NCBI GenBank assembly: GCA_028712075.1
Contig: JAQTQX010000024.1
Coordinates: 1-64,000 of the forward strand
Source of the DNA: Desulfuromonadaceae bacterium
GTDB taxonomy: Bacteria; Desulfobacterota; Desulfuromonadia; Geobacterales; Pseudopelobacteraceae
Reading direction: 5' to 3'
Length of the DNA: 64,000 nt
Part shown: piece by piece, positions 1 through 9,793 of the stretch
How the letters are laid out: the number at the start of each line of letters is the position of its first letter
Position numbering within the stretch: position 1 is the first letter of the stretch
Notes under the pieces: model-generated
Told to the model about the DNA's origin: nothing
Seen by the model: only the letters and a program-made list of their open reading frames with translations
The model's database searches: none
Program-made: the position numbers and the translations under genes

Positions 1-16
1 GACGCTCTTCCGATCT
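1..16. other. Illumina adapter remnant at the contig edge
   Basis: The first 16 bases are identical to the 3' end of the standard Illumina TruSeq/universal adapter (the part ending GCTCTTCCGATCT). The reading frame of the ATPase gene on the minus strand is real only from base 17. This is untrimmed sequencing artefact, not genomic DNA, and it shows that the left edge is an assembly end. Confidence 0.9.
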
Positions 17-1814
17 TGCCGAACCGTGCCAGATCTGCAATGATTTCTTTAAGTGTAATTTCTCCGCTGGCAGCCTTGACAAGACCATTTTCCAGAAGAG
101 TTACCATTCCGGATGATTCAATGCATGATCTCCTGATTTCAGAGGAATTTTTCCTGGTTACAATGGCGTCCTTGACCATCGGGCTCAAAGTGAGCAGTTC
201 AAAAACTCCAACACGACCTTTATAGCCACTGAATCTGCAATCGGAACAACCGCGACCGGTCTTAAATTCAGCACCTGAATATTCTCCGGGAGTTATATTG
301 AGCCGGTTCAGGTCAATTGAGGTAGGAATATATCGTTCGGAACACTTTGGACAGACCCGCCGTAACAGACGCTGAGCGACGATACAGGCTACCGTGGATG
401 AGATCAGGAATGGTTCTATCTCCATATTCATCAGACGGAGCAAGCCGCCAACGCTGTCTTCCGTATGAAATGTCGTCAGAACCTTGTGACCTGTCATGGC
501 CGACTGAATGGCTGTATCTGCAGAAAACTGGTCACGTATTTCTCCGAGCACAATAATATCCGGGTCTTGCCTGACAATGTGCCGCAGAGTCTCCTCGTAT
601 GAAACCCCCAGTTTGGCATTGATGGAACATTGCGAAACTCCATCAATTAATATTTCAACCGGATCTTCGGCCGTTATGATGCTGGTATTTATGTTATTCA
701 GGTGTTGAACACAACTGTACAGGGTTGAGGTTTTACCGGCGCCGGTAGGACCGGTGAAGATCATAATTCCTGACGGCGCTTCAATCACATCTATGAAGCT
801 CTGTATCAAATTGGCTTCCATACCCAACTCCTTGATATCAAGGAGTGAGGATTTATTGGTCAAAAGCCGCATGACGATCGTTTCGCCATAGATAGTGACG
901 AAGATAGAAACCCGAAGATCGATATCCATCCCGTGCAGAATACTGTTGTAAAGTATTCTGCCATCCTGATGGCGTCTTTTTTCGGCAATATCGGATTTTG
1001 CCATTATTTTTACGCGCGACAGAATCTGGGGAGACAACTCTTTTGAAAACTCTTTGTGCTGCTGCATAACGCCATCAATCCTGAAGCGTACTCTTAACCG
1101 GTCTTTCTGTGGCTCGATATGTATATCGCTGGCTCCCTCATTTAATGCGTCGTCCAACAGATTGTTAATGATGCTGATGACAGTATTTTCTTCCATCACC
1201 TTTGGCTGGACTGCTGATTGTTCCAGGGCAAGCAGAGTGTTCCGAATTGAATCTTTGGTGGAAATGACAAAGCGGACTTTTTCACCAAAATATTTGTGGG
1301 AGCTTTCAAGCGCCTTCTGGTCAAGTGGGTCAACAAGTGCAATGAGTACATTTGAATTTTCGTAGCGAACGGGTACTATTTCGCACTGCTGACATACTGC
1401 AAGTGGAATTTTAGAAAGCAATGAACGATCAATCTGTACATAAGAAATATCGTTCATGATGGGGAAGCCAAGCTGGTACGAAAGGGCTTCCAGGAATTTC
1501 CGCTCTTCAATGAAGCCACGTTCAACCAGAATTTCACCAAGACGTTTCGGTACCTTTAACTGGCCCTGAATTCCCAGTGCCTGGGCCAAGTCAGAATTGC
1601 TGATATACCCCAGTTCAATGAGAAAATCACCCAATCTGATGTTGATGCGGTTATTTCTCAGACAATTTTTCAGAGCGTCACGCGTCAAATAGCCAAGATC
1701 TAGCAGAGTATCAATCAAAGTTAACGGCGATGACAATTTTGAATGAATCCGGACAGCGTAAGCAAGCTGTTCCTCGGTAATGACATGTTCTTTCTGTAAC
1801 AGTTCAGCAATCAC
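17..1814 (-). CDS. GspE/PilB-family secretion or pilus assembly ATPase (3' end cut off)
   Basis: Hexameric ATPase that powers type IV pilus or type II secretion pseudopilus assembly from the cytoplasm. About 599 residues are visible. The N-terminal part carries two back-to-back motifs of the MshEN type (RLGDFLIELGYI and RLGEILVERGFI, each followed by L..AL..Q), the kind that binds c-di-GMP in MshE. The core holds Walker A GPTGAGKT, an Asp-box/Walker B region ending in GEIRD, the His box, and the zinc-binding pair CPKC...CSDC typical of GspE/PilB. I place the start at a GTG at 1814 because GGAG lies a few bases upstream; no ATG is better placed. The visible end (G-E-I-T-L-K-E-I) is close to where family members stop, so only a few residues are probably missing. 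Whether it serves pili or secretion cannot be decided without the neighbouring genes beyond the edge. Confidence 0.9.
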
Positions 1815-1857
1815 GTTGATCTCCAATAATGAGCATCGAGTAACTCATGCATGCTTG

Positions 1858-1885
1858 ATACTAGCAGCAATCAAAGATACGTCAA
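1858..1885 (-). promoter_or_regulatory. Candidate sigma-70 promoter for the GspE/PilB ATPase
   Basis: On the minus strand TTGACG (1885-1880) and TAGTAT (1863-1858) are 16 bp apart, giving a start of transcription about 35 bases before the GTG start codon at 1814. This is a visual match to the consensus only. Confidence 0.45.
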
Positions 1886-1988
1886 GCAACTATGACCTTA
1901 CCCAGTTTTCCGGTCCAAAAGATGTGTTAGTTTTTCGGCTTTTTGATTTTGGTTCAAAGCATCCAGAAAAGCTGGTTATGCAGGTGGT

Positions 1989-3410
1989 TCAGGAATGAAT
2001 CGAGCGTTTTTCCACATCAAGAGCAGCCTCTTTCATCGCTTCCGCAAGCGTCGGATGGGCATGAAAGGTCATGGCAAGGTCCTGAGCCGTTGCCCCGAAA
2101 GTCATGGCGGTTACCGCTTCGGCAATTATATCCGAGGCCCGCGGCCCAACTATATGCACCCCGAGAATTCGGCCACCACTGCGGCTGGCGAGAATTTTAA
2201 CAAACCCTTCCGTTTCATCCATGCATTTGGCGCGGCCATTAGCAACAAAGTTGAACTGACCCTTATCGTACTCAACCCCGACCGCTTTAAGCTGTTCCTC
2301 TGTTTTTCCGACACTTGCCGCCTCTGGCCAGGTGTAGGCAATACCCGGCACCAGATCATATTCCACCTCCGAGGCGAGTCCGGTCATACGTTCAATGCAG
2401 ACGACACCCTCTTCAGACGCTTTATGTGCCAGCATCGGACCGGCGATAATATCCCCGACGGCATAAATTCCGGGCACAGTGGTGGTATACTCATGATCAA
2501 CCACAACTCTGCCATCTTTCCCGACCTGAACTCCGGCGTCCTCCAGGCCAATATCAGCAGTAAGCGGACGGCGACCGGCAGCCACCAGAATTTTGTCACA
2601 CACCAGCTCTTCACGGCCGGAGGGGCCTTCCAGCACTACACGAGTTCGGCTGCCTTCAGTCGTGGCGCTGATGACGCGGGTTTCCAACTTGAAGGTAAAG
2701 CCTTGCTTTCTCAGGCTGCGCACCAGTGTGTCGGCCACCTGACCATCACTGGCCGGCATCGGCTTGGCAAGCGCCTCCACCACCGTCACCTCAGCGCCAA
2801 GTCGCCGCCAGACAGAGCCAAGCTCCAGCCCGATATAACCGGCACCGACCACCAGCAGATGAACCGGCACGGCACTGAAGTCAAGGGCCTCACGGGCGCT
2901 GACCACGGTAACACCATCAAAGGGAAGCCCGGGAATTTCCACGGCCGTACTTCCGGTTGCCAGAAGTACCCGCTTGCCGGTAACTTCAGCAAGTGGCGCG
3001 TCTTCAGCATCGGCCCGTACCAGCACCGCATGCGGAGCTCCGCCACTGCCCTTCTTCAAAGTGGCAGTACCACTAAAAATGGTAATGTCGTTTTTCTTAA
3101 ACAGGGCGGCGATACCATCGGCAAGTTTTTTCACTACATCCTGTTTTCGTTTCAACAGGGCGGCCAGGTCCAGCTGCGGCGGTGCCATTATGATGCCGTG
3201 TCTGGCAGATTTGTCTCTGATCTGGGCAAAAAGTTCGGAAGAATCAAGCAGCGCCTTGCTTGGTATGCACCCCTCATTAAGACAGACCCCCCCCATTGTG
3301 GCCCGTTTCTCCACCATCGCAACGGTCATGCCCAGCTGCGCAGCGCGAATAGCCGCCACATACCCGCCCGGACCGGCTCCAATAACAATAAGATCAAAAA
3401 TATCGGCCAT
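1989..3410 (-). CDS. lpdA: Dihydrolipoyl dehydrogenase (E3)
   Basis: FAD flavoenzyme that reoxidises the dihydrolipoyl groups of 2-oxo acid dehydrogenase complexes and passes electrons to NAD+. It is 473 aa, normal for the family. Visible features are the FAD dinucleotide motif GAGPGG near residues 11-16, the redox-active disulfide in GGVCLNEGCIP (Cys43 and Cys48), a second Rossmann motif GAGYIG for NAD, the AVGD motif of the FAD domain, and the C-terminal catalytic His-Glu pair in HPTLAE. It is the third gene of sucA-sucB-lpdA, 14 bp after sucB, so it very likely serves the 2-oxoglutarate dehydrogenase complex. It could also serve other lipoyl enzymes, such as a glycine cleavage system. Confidence 0.95.
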   Translation of the reverse strand: MADIFDLIVIGAGPGGYVAAIRAAQLGMTVAMVEKRATMGGVCLNEGCIPSKALLDSSELFAQIRDKSARHGIIMAPPQLDLAALLKRKQDVVKKLADGIAALFKKNDITIFSGTATLKKGSGGAPHAVLVRADAEDAPLAEVTGKRVLLATGSTAVEIPGLPFDGVTVVSAREALDFSAVPVHLLVVGAGYIGLELGSVWRRLGAEVTVVEALAKPMPASDGQVADTLVRSLRKQGFTFKLETRVISATTEGSRTRVVLEGPSGREELVCDKILVAAGRRPLTADIGLEDAGVQVGKDGRVVVDHEYTTTVPGIYAVGDIIAGPMLAHKASEEGVVCIERMTGLASEVEYDLVPGIAYTWPEAASVGKTEEQLKAVGVEYDKGQFNFVANGRAKCMDETEGFVKILASRSGGRILGVHIVGPRASDIIAEAVTAMTFGATAQDLAMTFHAHPTLAEAMKEAALDVEKRSIHS

Positions 3411-3424
3411 GACTTTTCCTCCTG

Positions 3425-4603
3425 TTATTGTTCCAGCAGCAGCATTTCCGGGTCTTCGATCACTTCTTTCACGTGTTTGAGAAACTGTACCGCCTCCCGG
3501 CCGTCGATGATACGGTGATCATACGAAAACGCGAGGTACATCATGGGCCGCAGCACGATCTCGCCTTTATGCTCTACCGGCCGGTTCTGAATCGCATGCA
3601 TGCCCAGCACACCGCTCTGAGGTACATTTATGATCGGGGTTGAGAGCAGTGAACCATAGACACCGCCGTTGCTGATGGTGAAAGTGCCCCCCTCCAGATC
3701 GGCAATCGCCAGGCGATTTTCCTTTACCTTAGCGGCAAAATCAACGATGCCCTGCTCAACCTCGTGAAAATGGAGCCGGTCGGCGTTGCGCAGCACCGGA
3801 ACCACCAACCCTTTCTCCGCCCCGATGGCAACTCCGATATCATAGTAGTCGTGATACACCTCATCGTTGCCGTCAATGGAGGCATTGCAGGCTGGATATT
3901 CCCGCAAAGCCTCGATGCATGCTTTGACAAAAAACGACATGTAGCCGAGCGCCACGTTATGTTTTTTGAAAAAAGATTCCTTGTGGTGGGCGCGCACATC
4001 CATCACCCGGGACATGTCAACTTCGTTAAACGTCGTCAGCATAGCCGTCTGCTGGCGTGCTTTCAACAAATGCTCGGCAATGCGCCGGCGAATCGGAGTC
4101 ATCGGCACCCGACGTTCTCTGTTATCGTGTAAAGCGGATACTGCTACCGGTTCGGCGCCTGATACGGTGCGCCCTACTGCCGCAGCCATCACGTCTTCCA
4201 CCAGTACCCGACCGCTGCGGCCGCTGCCAAGAATGTCATTCAACGCAAGGCCGCTCTCGGCAGCAAGTTTGCGGGCAGCGGGCATGACAAACGCCTCTGC
4301 TGTCGGTCGGGCCTGTGCCGCTGCCGCGGGCATTGCGGTTGATGACGCAGTTGCGCCGCCAACCTGCACCGCTGACTGTTCAGCAAGAGAACCAATTACC
4401 GCCCCGATTTTGACCGTTTCCCCTTCCGGAACAGTAATGGTAAGCACACCATCAGACTGCGCACTGATTTGAAAAGTGATTTTATCGGTCTCAAGCTCAC
4501 AGAGTGGTTCATCTCGTGCTACATGGGCACCGTTCTTTTTGAGCCACTGGGCAACAAGCGCCTCGAAAACAGATTCACCAACTTCAGGAACGATAATGTC
4601 CAT
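3425..4603 (-). CDS. sucB: 2-oxoglutarate dehydrogenase E2 (dihydrolipoyl succinyltransferase)
   Basis: Core E2 subunit that transfers succinyl from lipoamide to CoA. The 392-residue protein has one N-terminal lipoyl domain with the modified lysine in ETDK (Lys41), an Ala/Pro-rich linker, a peripheral-subunit-binding domain (around MPAARKLAAESG), and a C-terminal acyltransferase domain ending with the catalytic DHRIIDG motif. An earlier in-frame ATG lies at 4621, inside the last codons of sucA, but I choose 4603. The stretch GGAGATAGGAGATAA before it supplies the ribosome binding site and, at the same time, the last codons and stop of sucA. The two genes are one base apart, so translation is probably coupled and subunit stoichiometry matched. 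Confidence 0.95.
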   Translation of the reverse strand: MDIIVPEVGESVFEALVAQWLKKNGAHVARDEPLCELETDKITFQISAQSDGVLTITVPEGETVKIGAVIGSLAEQSAVQVGGATASSTAMPAAAAQARPTAEAFVMPAARKLAAESGLALNDILGSGRSGRVLVEDVMAAAVGRTVSGAEPVAVSALHDNRERRVPMTPIRRRIAEHLLKARQQTAMLTTFNEVDMSRVMDVRAHHKESFFKKHNVALGYMSFFVKACIEALREYPACNASIDGNDEVYHDYYDIGVAIGAEKGLVVPVLRNADRLHFHEVEQGIVDFAAKVKENRLAIADLEGGTFTISNGGVYGSLLSTPIINVPQSGVLGMHAIQNRPVEHKGEIVLRPMMYLAFSYDHRIIDGREAVQFLKHVKEVIEDPEMLLLEQ

Positions 4604-4604
4604 G

Positions 4605-7361
4605 TTATCTCCTATCTCCATAATATGGCGTTGTCGGTGCTGACGAAGCGGTTGAACCTGGGGTTGAAAAGGCCTGGACCATCAGCTCGTCCTGCTCCAC
4701 CTTGTGCTGACGATGTGATCCTGTGGCCGGTGCGGCGGCCGGTTGCCGCCCGACATAGACACAATGGGCACCAAGCAGCCTGCTCAATCTGGCCCTCAGA
4801 AAACTCCACGCGCCCATATTGGCCGGTTCCTCCTGTACCCAGCGCCACGCGGTGACACCGCTGTAGTGGGCGATAGCCTCCTTCATCAGATCCGTTCGAA
4901 GCGGATAGAGCTGCTCCACTCGAATGATAGCAACATCGTCGCGCTGCTCTTTGGTGCGATAATCACACAAATCATAGTAGATTTTACCGCTGCAGAACAG
5001 AACCGTTGAGACGGCACCGGAAGTTGGTTCCTCCGTCAGCACTTCACGGAATGTCCCGTCGCTTAACTCATCAAGATTTGATACGCAGACCGGATGGCGC
5101 AGCAGACTTTTCGGCGTAAAGACAATCAACGGCTTTCGGAATGGCAGCGACACCTGCCGACGCAGCAGATGAAACAACTGGCCCGGGGTCGTTGGATTTA
5201 CTACCAGCATATTGTCTTCGGCGCACAATTGCAGATAGCGTTCAATGCGCGCACTGGAATGTTCCGCTCCCTGTCCTTCATAGCCGTGGGGCAGCAGCAT
5301 GACCAGACCGCAGGAACGATCCCATTTGGTTTCACCACTGGCAATAAATTGGTCAATAATGACTTGGGCGCCATTGGCAAAATCGCCGAACTGGGCCTCC
5401 CAGATAACCAACTGCTTCGGAGAGGTAACCGCGTAGCCGTATTCAAAGCCGAGCACAGCATTTTCCGACAGCATGCTGTCGTAGACATAAAACGGTGCTG
5501 TTGCTCCCGGCACATGATCCAGAGGCGTATAGCTGACGCCGTTTTTGATATCGTGCAGTACCGCATGACGGTGGTTGAAGGTACCGCGTCGACAATCTTG
5601 CCCGGACAAACGCACCGGAATACCCTCGGTTAACAACGCTGCATAGGCAAGAGTTTCCGCATTGCCCCAGTCGAGCCCGGTACCGGTTTTGACCGCCTGA
5701 AGACGTTTTTCCAGCAGAGTGGCGATTTTCGGGTGGGGGGTGAACTGTTCCGGAATGGCTGTCAGGTGCTGCGCCAGCTCGACCAGTTTTTCCCGGGGCA
5801 CAGCGGTTGCAGCATTCGCCGGGGCATAGGCCCGCTGGATGCTGTGCCACTCAGACTTGTAGCCGACGGCTACCGGTTCAACGGGGGTGGCAAGCGCTCC
5901 CTGCAACCGTGTCGAAATTTCCAGTTCCAGGGCCGCCGGCAGGGCGGCGTCAAGACCGTTTTCCACCAGTTGCGTGGCATACAGGGTGTGAACCGGAGGA
6001 TGCGCCTTTATCCGGTCGTACATGAGTGGTTGGGTAAAAGCTGGTTCATCCCCTTCATTATGGCCGTGGCGGCGATAGCAGATTATTTCGATGATGACGT
6101 CCCGGCCGAAAGTCTGCCGATATTCCAGCGCAAGACCAGCGACATGGACAACGGCTTCCGGATGGTCGCCATGAACGTGGAACACCGGTGCCATCAGCAT
6201 CTTGGCCATATCCGTTACATAATGGGTAGAACGGGAATCCTCCGGCAGCGTGGTGAAGCCGATCTGGTTATTCAGAACAACATGAATGGTACCGCCGGTG
6301 CTGTACCCTTCCAGTTGGGACAAATTGAGCGTTTCAGCAACCATGCCCTGGCCGCTGAAGGCCGCATCACCATGAATCAGCACCGGCAGCACTGCCCTGC
6401 TGCCATGTGTTGCCATTCGATCCTGCCGGGCACGACATTTTCCTTCAACCACCGGATTTACCGCCTCCAGATGGCTTGGATTGAATGCCAGGGTCATATG
6501 CAGACGACTGCCATTCGGGAAAAAGCGGTCACTGTCAAACCCCTGATGATATTTCACATCCCCCTCACCGACAAAACCCAGTTCCCGGCTATCGGCAAAT
6601 TCGGCAAAAATATTCGCCAGCGGTTTGCCGACGATATTGGCCAGTACGTTCAGACGTCCACGGTGTGACATGCCGAGCACCATGTCGGTTACCGCGACCG
6701 TTGCCGTGGCAGTGACGATCTGCTCGAGGAAAACGAGCAGTGCTTCTCCCCCTTCCAGGGAAAAGCGCTTCTGCCCGATGAAGCGGCGATGCAGAAACTC
6801 TTCAAACAGGGCGGCTTCAGTCAGTTTATGCAGAATTTCCAGTTGATCTTCACTGGTGACAATACTCCGGTTGCCGCTTGGCTCCATACGGTCCCGTAGC
6901 CACTGACGCTCGGACGGTTCCTGCATGTGCATGTATTCTACGCCGACCGAGCGGCAGTAGGTTTCCCGCAGTGCCGCAATAATGTCCCGCAGGGTGGCCT
7001 GATGCAGAAAAAAATCAGGCGTGATAAACACACTGTCCAGATCGGATTCGTCGAGTCCGAAGTTGTTCAGTTCAAGCAGGGGATGGGACAGGGCGCACGG
7101 TTTGAGCGGATCAGTACAGGCCAGCAGGTGTCCGACGTCCCGGTAGCGATGGATAAGCACCCCGACCCCAACCTGCTTCTTTGAACAGTCAACACACGAT
7201 ATCCGGTCAGGATGCGGACCGGGGGGATGAAGGCCGCCTTCTGCCAGGGAAAACCCGCTGAAAAACGCCTGCCACTTGGAATCAAGCTGGCCTGGATCCT
7301 CCTGCCAGAGTAGGTACTGACGTTCCAGCCAATCGGGTGTTACATTATCAAAAAAGTTCAT
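4605..7361 (-). CDS. sucA: 2-oxoglutarate dehydrogenase E1 (thiamine-dependent)
   Basis: Decarboxylates 2-oxoglutarate with thiamine diphosphate and hands the succinyl group to E2; this is the committed oxidative TCA step. The 918 aa length is typical. The N-terminus has the usual E1o start (N-F-F-D..PDWLE.QY..W..DP), followed by the ThDP/metal region with GDAAFSGQG and the substrate-facing block HRGRLNVL. Late features are the histidine-rich GYEGQGAEHSSAR and the C-terminal E1 fold. It opens the operon sucA-sucB-lpdA. Many Geobacter relatives rely on a ferredoxin-linked 2-oxoglutarate oxidoreductase, so an NAD-linked complex here suggests a more complete oxidative cycle or redundancy; that reading is inference. 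Confidence 0.95.
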   Translation of the reverse strand: MNFFDNVTPDWLERQYLLWQEDPGQLDSKWQAFFSGFSLAEGGLHPPGPHPDRISCVDCSKKQVGVGVLIHRYRDVGHLLACTDPLKPCALSHPLLELNNFGLDESDLDSVFITPDFFLHQATLRDIIAALRETYCRSVGVEYMHMQEPSERQWLRDRMEPSGNRSIVTSEDQLEILHKLTEAALFEEFLHRRFIGQKRFSLEGGEALLVFLEQIVTATATVAVTDMVLGMSHRGRLNVLANIVGKPLANIFAEFADSRELGFVGEGDVKYHQGFDSDRFFPNGSRLHMTLAFNPSHLEAVNPVVEGKCRARQDRMATHGSRAVLPVLIHGDAAFSGQGMVAETLNLSQLEGYSTGGTIHVVLNNQIGFTTLPEDSRSTHYVTDMAKMLMAPVFHVHGDHPEAVVHVAGLALEYRQTFGRDVIIEIICYRRHGHNEGDEPAFTQPLMYDRIKAHPPVHTLYATQLVENGLDAALPAALELEISTRLQGALATPVEPVAVGYKSEWHSIQRAYAPANAATAVPREKLVELAQHLTAIPEQFTPHPKIATLLEKRLQAVKTGTGLDWGNAETLAYAALLTEGIPVRLSGQDCRRGTFNHRHAVLHDIKNGVSYTPLDHVPGATAPFYVYDSMLSENAVLGFEYGYAVTSPKQLVIWEAQFGDFANGAQVIIDQFIASGETKWDRSCGLVMLLPHGYEGQGAEHSSARIERYLQLCAEDNMLVVNPTTPGQLFHLLRRQVSLPFRKPLIVFTPKSLLRHPVCVSNLDELSDGTFREVLTEEPTSGAVSTVLFCSGKIYYDLCDYRTKEQRDDVAIIRVEQLYPLRTDLMKEAIAHYSGVTAWRWVQEEPANMGAWSFLRARLSRLLGAHCVYVGRQPAAAPATGSHRQHKVEQDELMVQAFSTPGSTASSAPTTPYYGDRR

Positions 7362-7673
7362 TGGTAGGTCCTGTCACACGTTATTTTACCGCCGACAACC
7401 CAGCAGGGGAGACATTTTAGCCGTAATAATACCGGCTGTCACTGATTAAGTCTAATTTCCAGCTCCGGAGGTATAACACTATTACGGGAGGTTGGTGGAA
7501 AACATTGCCTGTGCCGATTCAAGTGATAGCGCATTATGGGTTTGGTTTCCCAGCACCAATTTCATATCTATTGTTTCCGTCTGGTAACATCGGACGAGAA
7601 ACTTCAGCAAAATCAGCAAAATCAGCTTGACATCCATGTTGCAACTTGCTATTACTCTCCAGCTTTTTGATGT
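7362..7673. other. Divergent intergenic region between sucA and tRNA-Val
   Basis: This 312-bp gap holds the 5' leader of sucA (-) and the promoter of tRNA-Val (+). Near sucA there is a short inverted repeat AGCCG...CGGCT (about 7419-7437), which on the minus strand is followed by an A/T-rich run. I see no convincing ORF, and no clear -10/-35 pair for sucA. Confidence 0.5.
7627..7655 (+). promoter_or_regulatory. Sigma-70 promoter of tRNA-Val
   Basis: A perfect -35 TTGACA (7627-7632) is followed after 17 bp by TATTAC (7650-7655). Transcription would start near 7662, 12 bases before the mature tRNA. The perfect -35 and ideal spacing make this the best vegetative promoter in the window. Confidence 0.75.
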
Positions 7674-7748
7674 AGGCGCGTAGCTCAGCGGGAGAGCGCT
7701 ACCCTGACACGGTAGAGGTCGGCGGTTCGACACCGCCCGCGCCTACCA
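7674..7748 (+). tRNA. tRNA-Val (GAC)
   Basis: A 75-nt cloverleaf. The acceptor stem AGGCGCG pairs with CGCGCCT, followed by discriminator A and an encoded CCA. The D arm is GCTC/GAGC. The anticodon stem CTACC/GGTAG closes the loop CTGACAC with anticodon GAC. The T arm is GGCGG-TTCGACA-CCGCC. All stems pair fully. Confidence 0.97.
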
Positions 7749-7780
7749 TTTACAAGCAGAGATGAAGCAGGCAGGATGCA

Positions 7781-7810
7781 GGCATCGATGTATCGATGCC
7801 TTTTCTGTTT
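7781..7810 (+). terminator. Rho-independent terminator after tRNA-Val
   Basis: A perfect 9-bp stem (GGCATCGAT/ATCGATGCC) with a 2-base spacer at the tip, so the true loop must open a few pairs. It is followed by TTTTCTGTTT. It lies between tRNA-Val and thrS. It may end the tRNA transcript or act as a partial attenuator of read-through into thrS. Confidence 0.7.
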
Positions 7811-7830
7811 GACTTCCAAAGGAAACGTTT

Positions 7831-9741
7831 ATGGCCACATTATCTATATCTCTTCCTGATAATTCTACCAGGGAACTGACGACTGGCGCTTCTGTGTACG
7901 ATCTTGCCGCATCAATCGGTGCTGGACTGGCAAAAGCGGCCATAGCCGGCAAAGTTAACGGCCAGCTCGTAGATCTTTCTGCGCTCCTTTCTGATGGAGA
8001 CCGGGTTGAAATTGTTACCGAGAAGAGTGCCGAAGCTCTTGACATTATTCGTCACTCGGCCTCACATCTGATGGCCCAGGCGGTCAAAGAGCTTTTTCCT
8101 CAGGCCAAGGTTACCATCGGTCCTTCCATAGAAACCGGTTTCTATTATGATTTTGATGTGGAAAAACCGTTTACGCCGGAAGATCTTGAAAAAATTGAAG
8201 CCAAAATGTTGGCTCTTGCCTCGGCAAATCAGAAAATCGAGCGGCATGACTATTCCAGCGCTGATGCCGTCAGTATGTTCGAATCAATGGGAGAGCCGTA
8301 TAAAATCGAATTGATCAATGATCTTGGTGTTGACCACGTTTCCGTGTACAGTCAGGGTACATTTGCCGATCTCTGCCGTGGCCCTCATCTCCCGTCAACC
8401 GGTCGTATAAAAGCGTTCAAGCTTCTGTCGATTGCTGGTGCTTACTGGCGCGGTGATGAAAAAAACCGGATGCTGCAACGCATTTACGGGACCGCTTTTG
8501 TCGACAAAAAAGAGCTTGATGAGTACCTGCACCGTATTGAAGAGGCAAAACGGCGTGATCACCGTAAAATAGGCAGAGAGCTTGATCTGTTTTCCTTTTC
8601 AGATGAAGTCGGTGCCGGCTTTCCGATCTGGCACCCCAAAGGCGCCATGTTACGCACGATACTTGAAGATTTTGAGCGCAAAGAACACCTCAAGCGCGAT
8701 TATGATATTGTTGTTGGCCCCCAGATTCTGAAGAGTGAACTCTGGCAGCGTTCAGGCCACTATGAAAATTATCGGGAGAATATGTATTTCACCGAGGTTG
8801 ACGAGCAAAGTTACGGCATTAAGCCGATGAACTGCCTCTCGCATATGATGATTTACAAATCCCAGCTACGCAGTTATCGTGACCTGCCGCTTCGCTTCTT
8901 CGAGCTGGGTACCGTTCATCGCCACGAACGGGCCGGCGTGCTCCATGGTCTGATGCGTGTTCGTTGTTTCACGCAGGACGACGCCCACATTCTGTGTACT
9001 CCGGAACAACTGGATGCCGAAATCAAGGGTGTTATTTCCTTTGTCAATGATGTGATGGCAATTTTCGGATTTGAATATGAAATGGAGCTTTCAACCCGTC
9101 CGGAAAAATCGATCGGGTCTGATGCCGACTGGGAGCAGGCAACCGGGGCACTGTTGTCCGCGTTGAAAGATTCGGGGCGTCCATATGAGATAAATGAGGG
9201 TGACGGCGCATTTTACGGCCCCAAAATCGATATAAAGCTGCGCGATTGTCTTGACAGGAGATGGCAGTGTGCTACTATCCAGTGCGATTTTACCCTGCCG
9301 GAACGTTTTGATCTGACGTATGTCGCATCTGATGGCGAGCGTAAGCGTCCTGTCATGGTGCACCGTGTTATCCTCGGTTCGATCGAACGTTTCATTGGTG
9401 TTCTTATTGAGCATTTCGCCGGTAGTTTCCCTCTTTGGATTTCTCCGGTTCAAGCCGTTGTTGTTACGGTGACCGACAGCCAGGTGCCGTTTGCCCAGGG
9501 AGTGTACCGGCAGTTGCGTAATGCCGGAATCCGGGTTGAATGTGATGTCCGTAATGAAAAACTGAGCTTCAAGATTCGCGAAGCCCAGATACAAAAAATT
9601 CCATACATGCTGGTTATCGGTGACAAGGAAGTTGAACAGGGAGCAGTCACCCCCCGCTATCGTGATGGCAAAAATCTGCCGGCCATGAAACCGGAGGAAT
9701 TTATTGCATTTGTAACAGAGGAATGTCGCAACTATAAATAG
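7831..9741 (+). CDS. thrS: Threonyl-tRNA synthetase
   Basis: Class II synthetase that charges tRNA-Thr in the cytoplasm. The 636-aa protein has the full domain order: N-terminal TGS domain (residues 1-60), the editing domain with HSASHLMA, then the catalytic core with motif 2 ([10 protein letters not shown]) and motif 3 ([16 protein letters not shown]), and the anticodon-binding domain at the end (about 535-636). The ATG at 7831 follows AAAGGAAA at good distance. It heads the thrS-infC-rpmI-rplT cluster, a very widely conserved order. In Escherichia coli thrS is autoregulated by an operator hairpin in its leader; I cannot show an equivalent here. Confidence 0.97.
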   Translation: MATLSISLPDNSTRELTTGASVYDLAASIGAGLAKAAIAGKVNGQLVDLSALLSDGDRVEIVTEKSAEALDIIRHSASHLMAQAVKELFPQAKVTIGPSIETGFYYDFDVEKPFTPEDLEKIEAKMLALASANQKIERHDYSSADAVSMFESMGEPYKIELINDLGVDHVSVYSQGTFADLCRGPHLPSTGRIKAFKLLSIAGAYWRGDEKNRMLQRIYGTAFVDKKELDEYLHRIEEAKRRDHRKIGRELDLFSFSDEVGAGFPIWHPKGAMLRTILEDFERKEHLKRDYDIVVGPQILKSELWQRSGHYENYRENMYFTEVDEQSYGIKPMNCLSHMMIYKSQLRSYRDLPLRFFELGTVHRHERAGVLHGLMRVRCFTQDDAHILCTPEQLDAEIKGVISFVNDVMAIFGFEYEMELSTRPEKSIGSDADWEQATGALLSALKDSGRPYEINEGDGAFYGPKIDIKLRDCLDRRWQCATIQCDFTLPERFDLTYVASDGERKRPVMVHRVILGSIERFIGVLIEHFAGSFPLWISPVQAVVVTVTDSQVPFAQGVYRQLRNAGIRVECDVRNEKLSFKIREAQIQKIPYMLVIGDKEVEQGAVTPRYRDGKNLPAMKPEEFIAFVTEECRNYK

Positions 9742-9793
9742 CAGTCCAAGTCAGGCAGTAGTATATACTATGCAGCTGTCAGGAGGTGTCGCC

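Noticed and set aside
1995-3518. A 507-codon frame antisense to lpdA and sucB
   Set aside because: It is a shadow of high-identity enzyme genes. Its peptide has no family resemblance and no Shine-Dalgarno.
5733-6668. A 311-codon frame antisense to sucA
   Set aside because: Composition follows the codon pattern of the E1 gene, and no domain is recognisable.
7482-7733. A reading frame on the minus strand between sucA and the tRNA
   Set aside because: It runs over the tRNA-Val and its promoter and has no family match.
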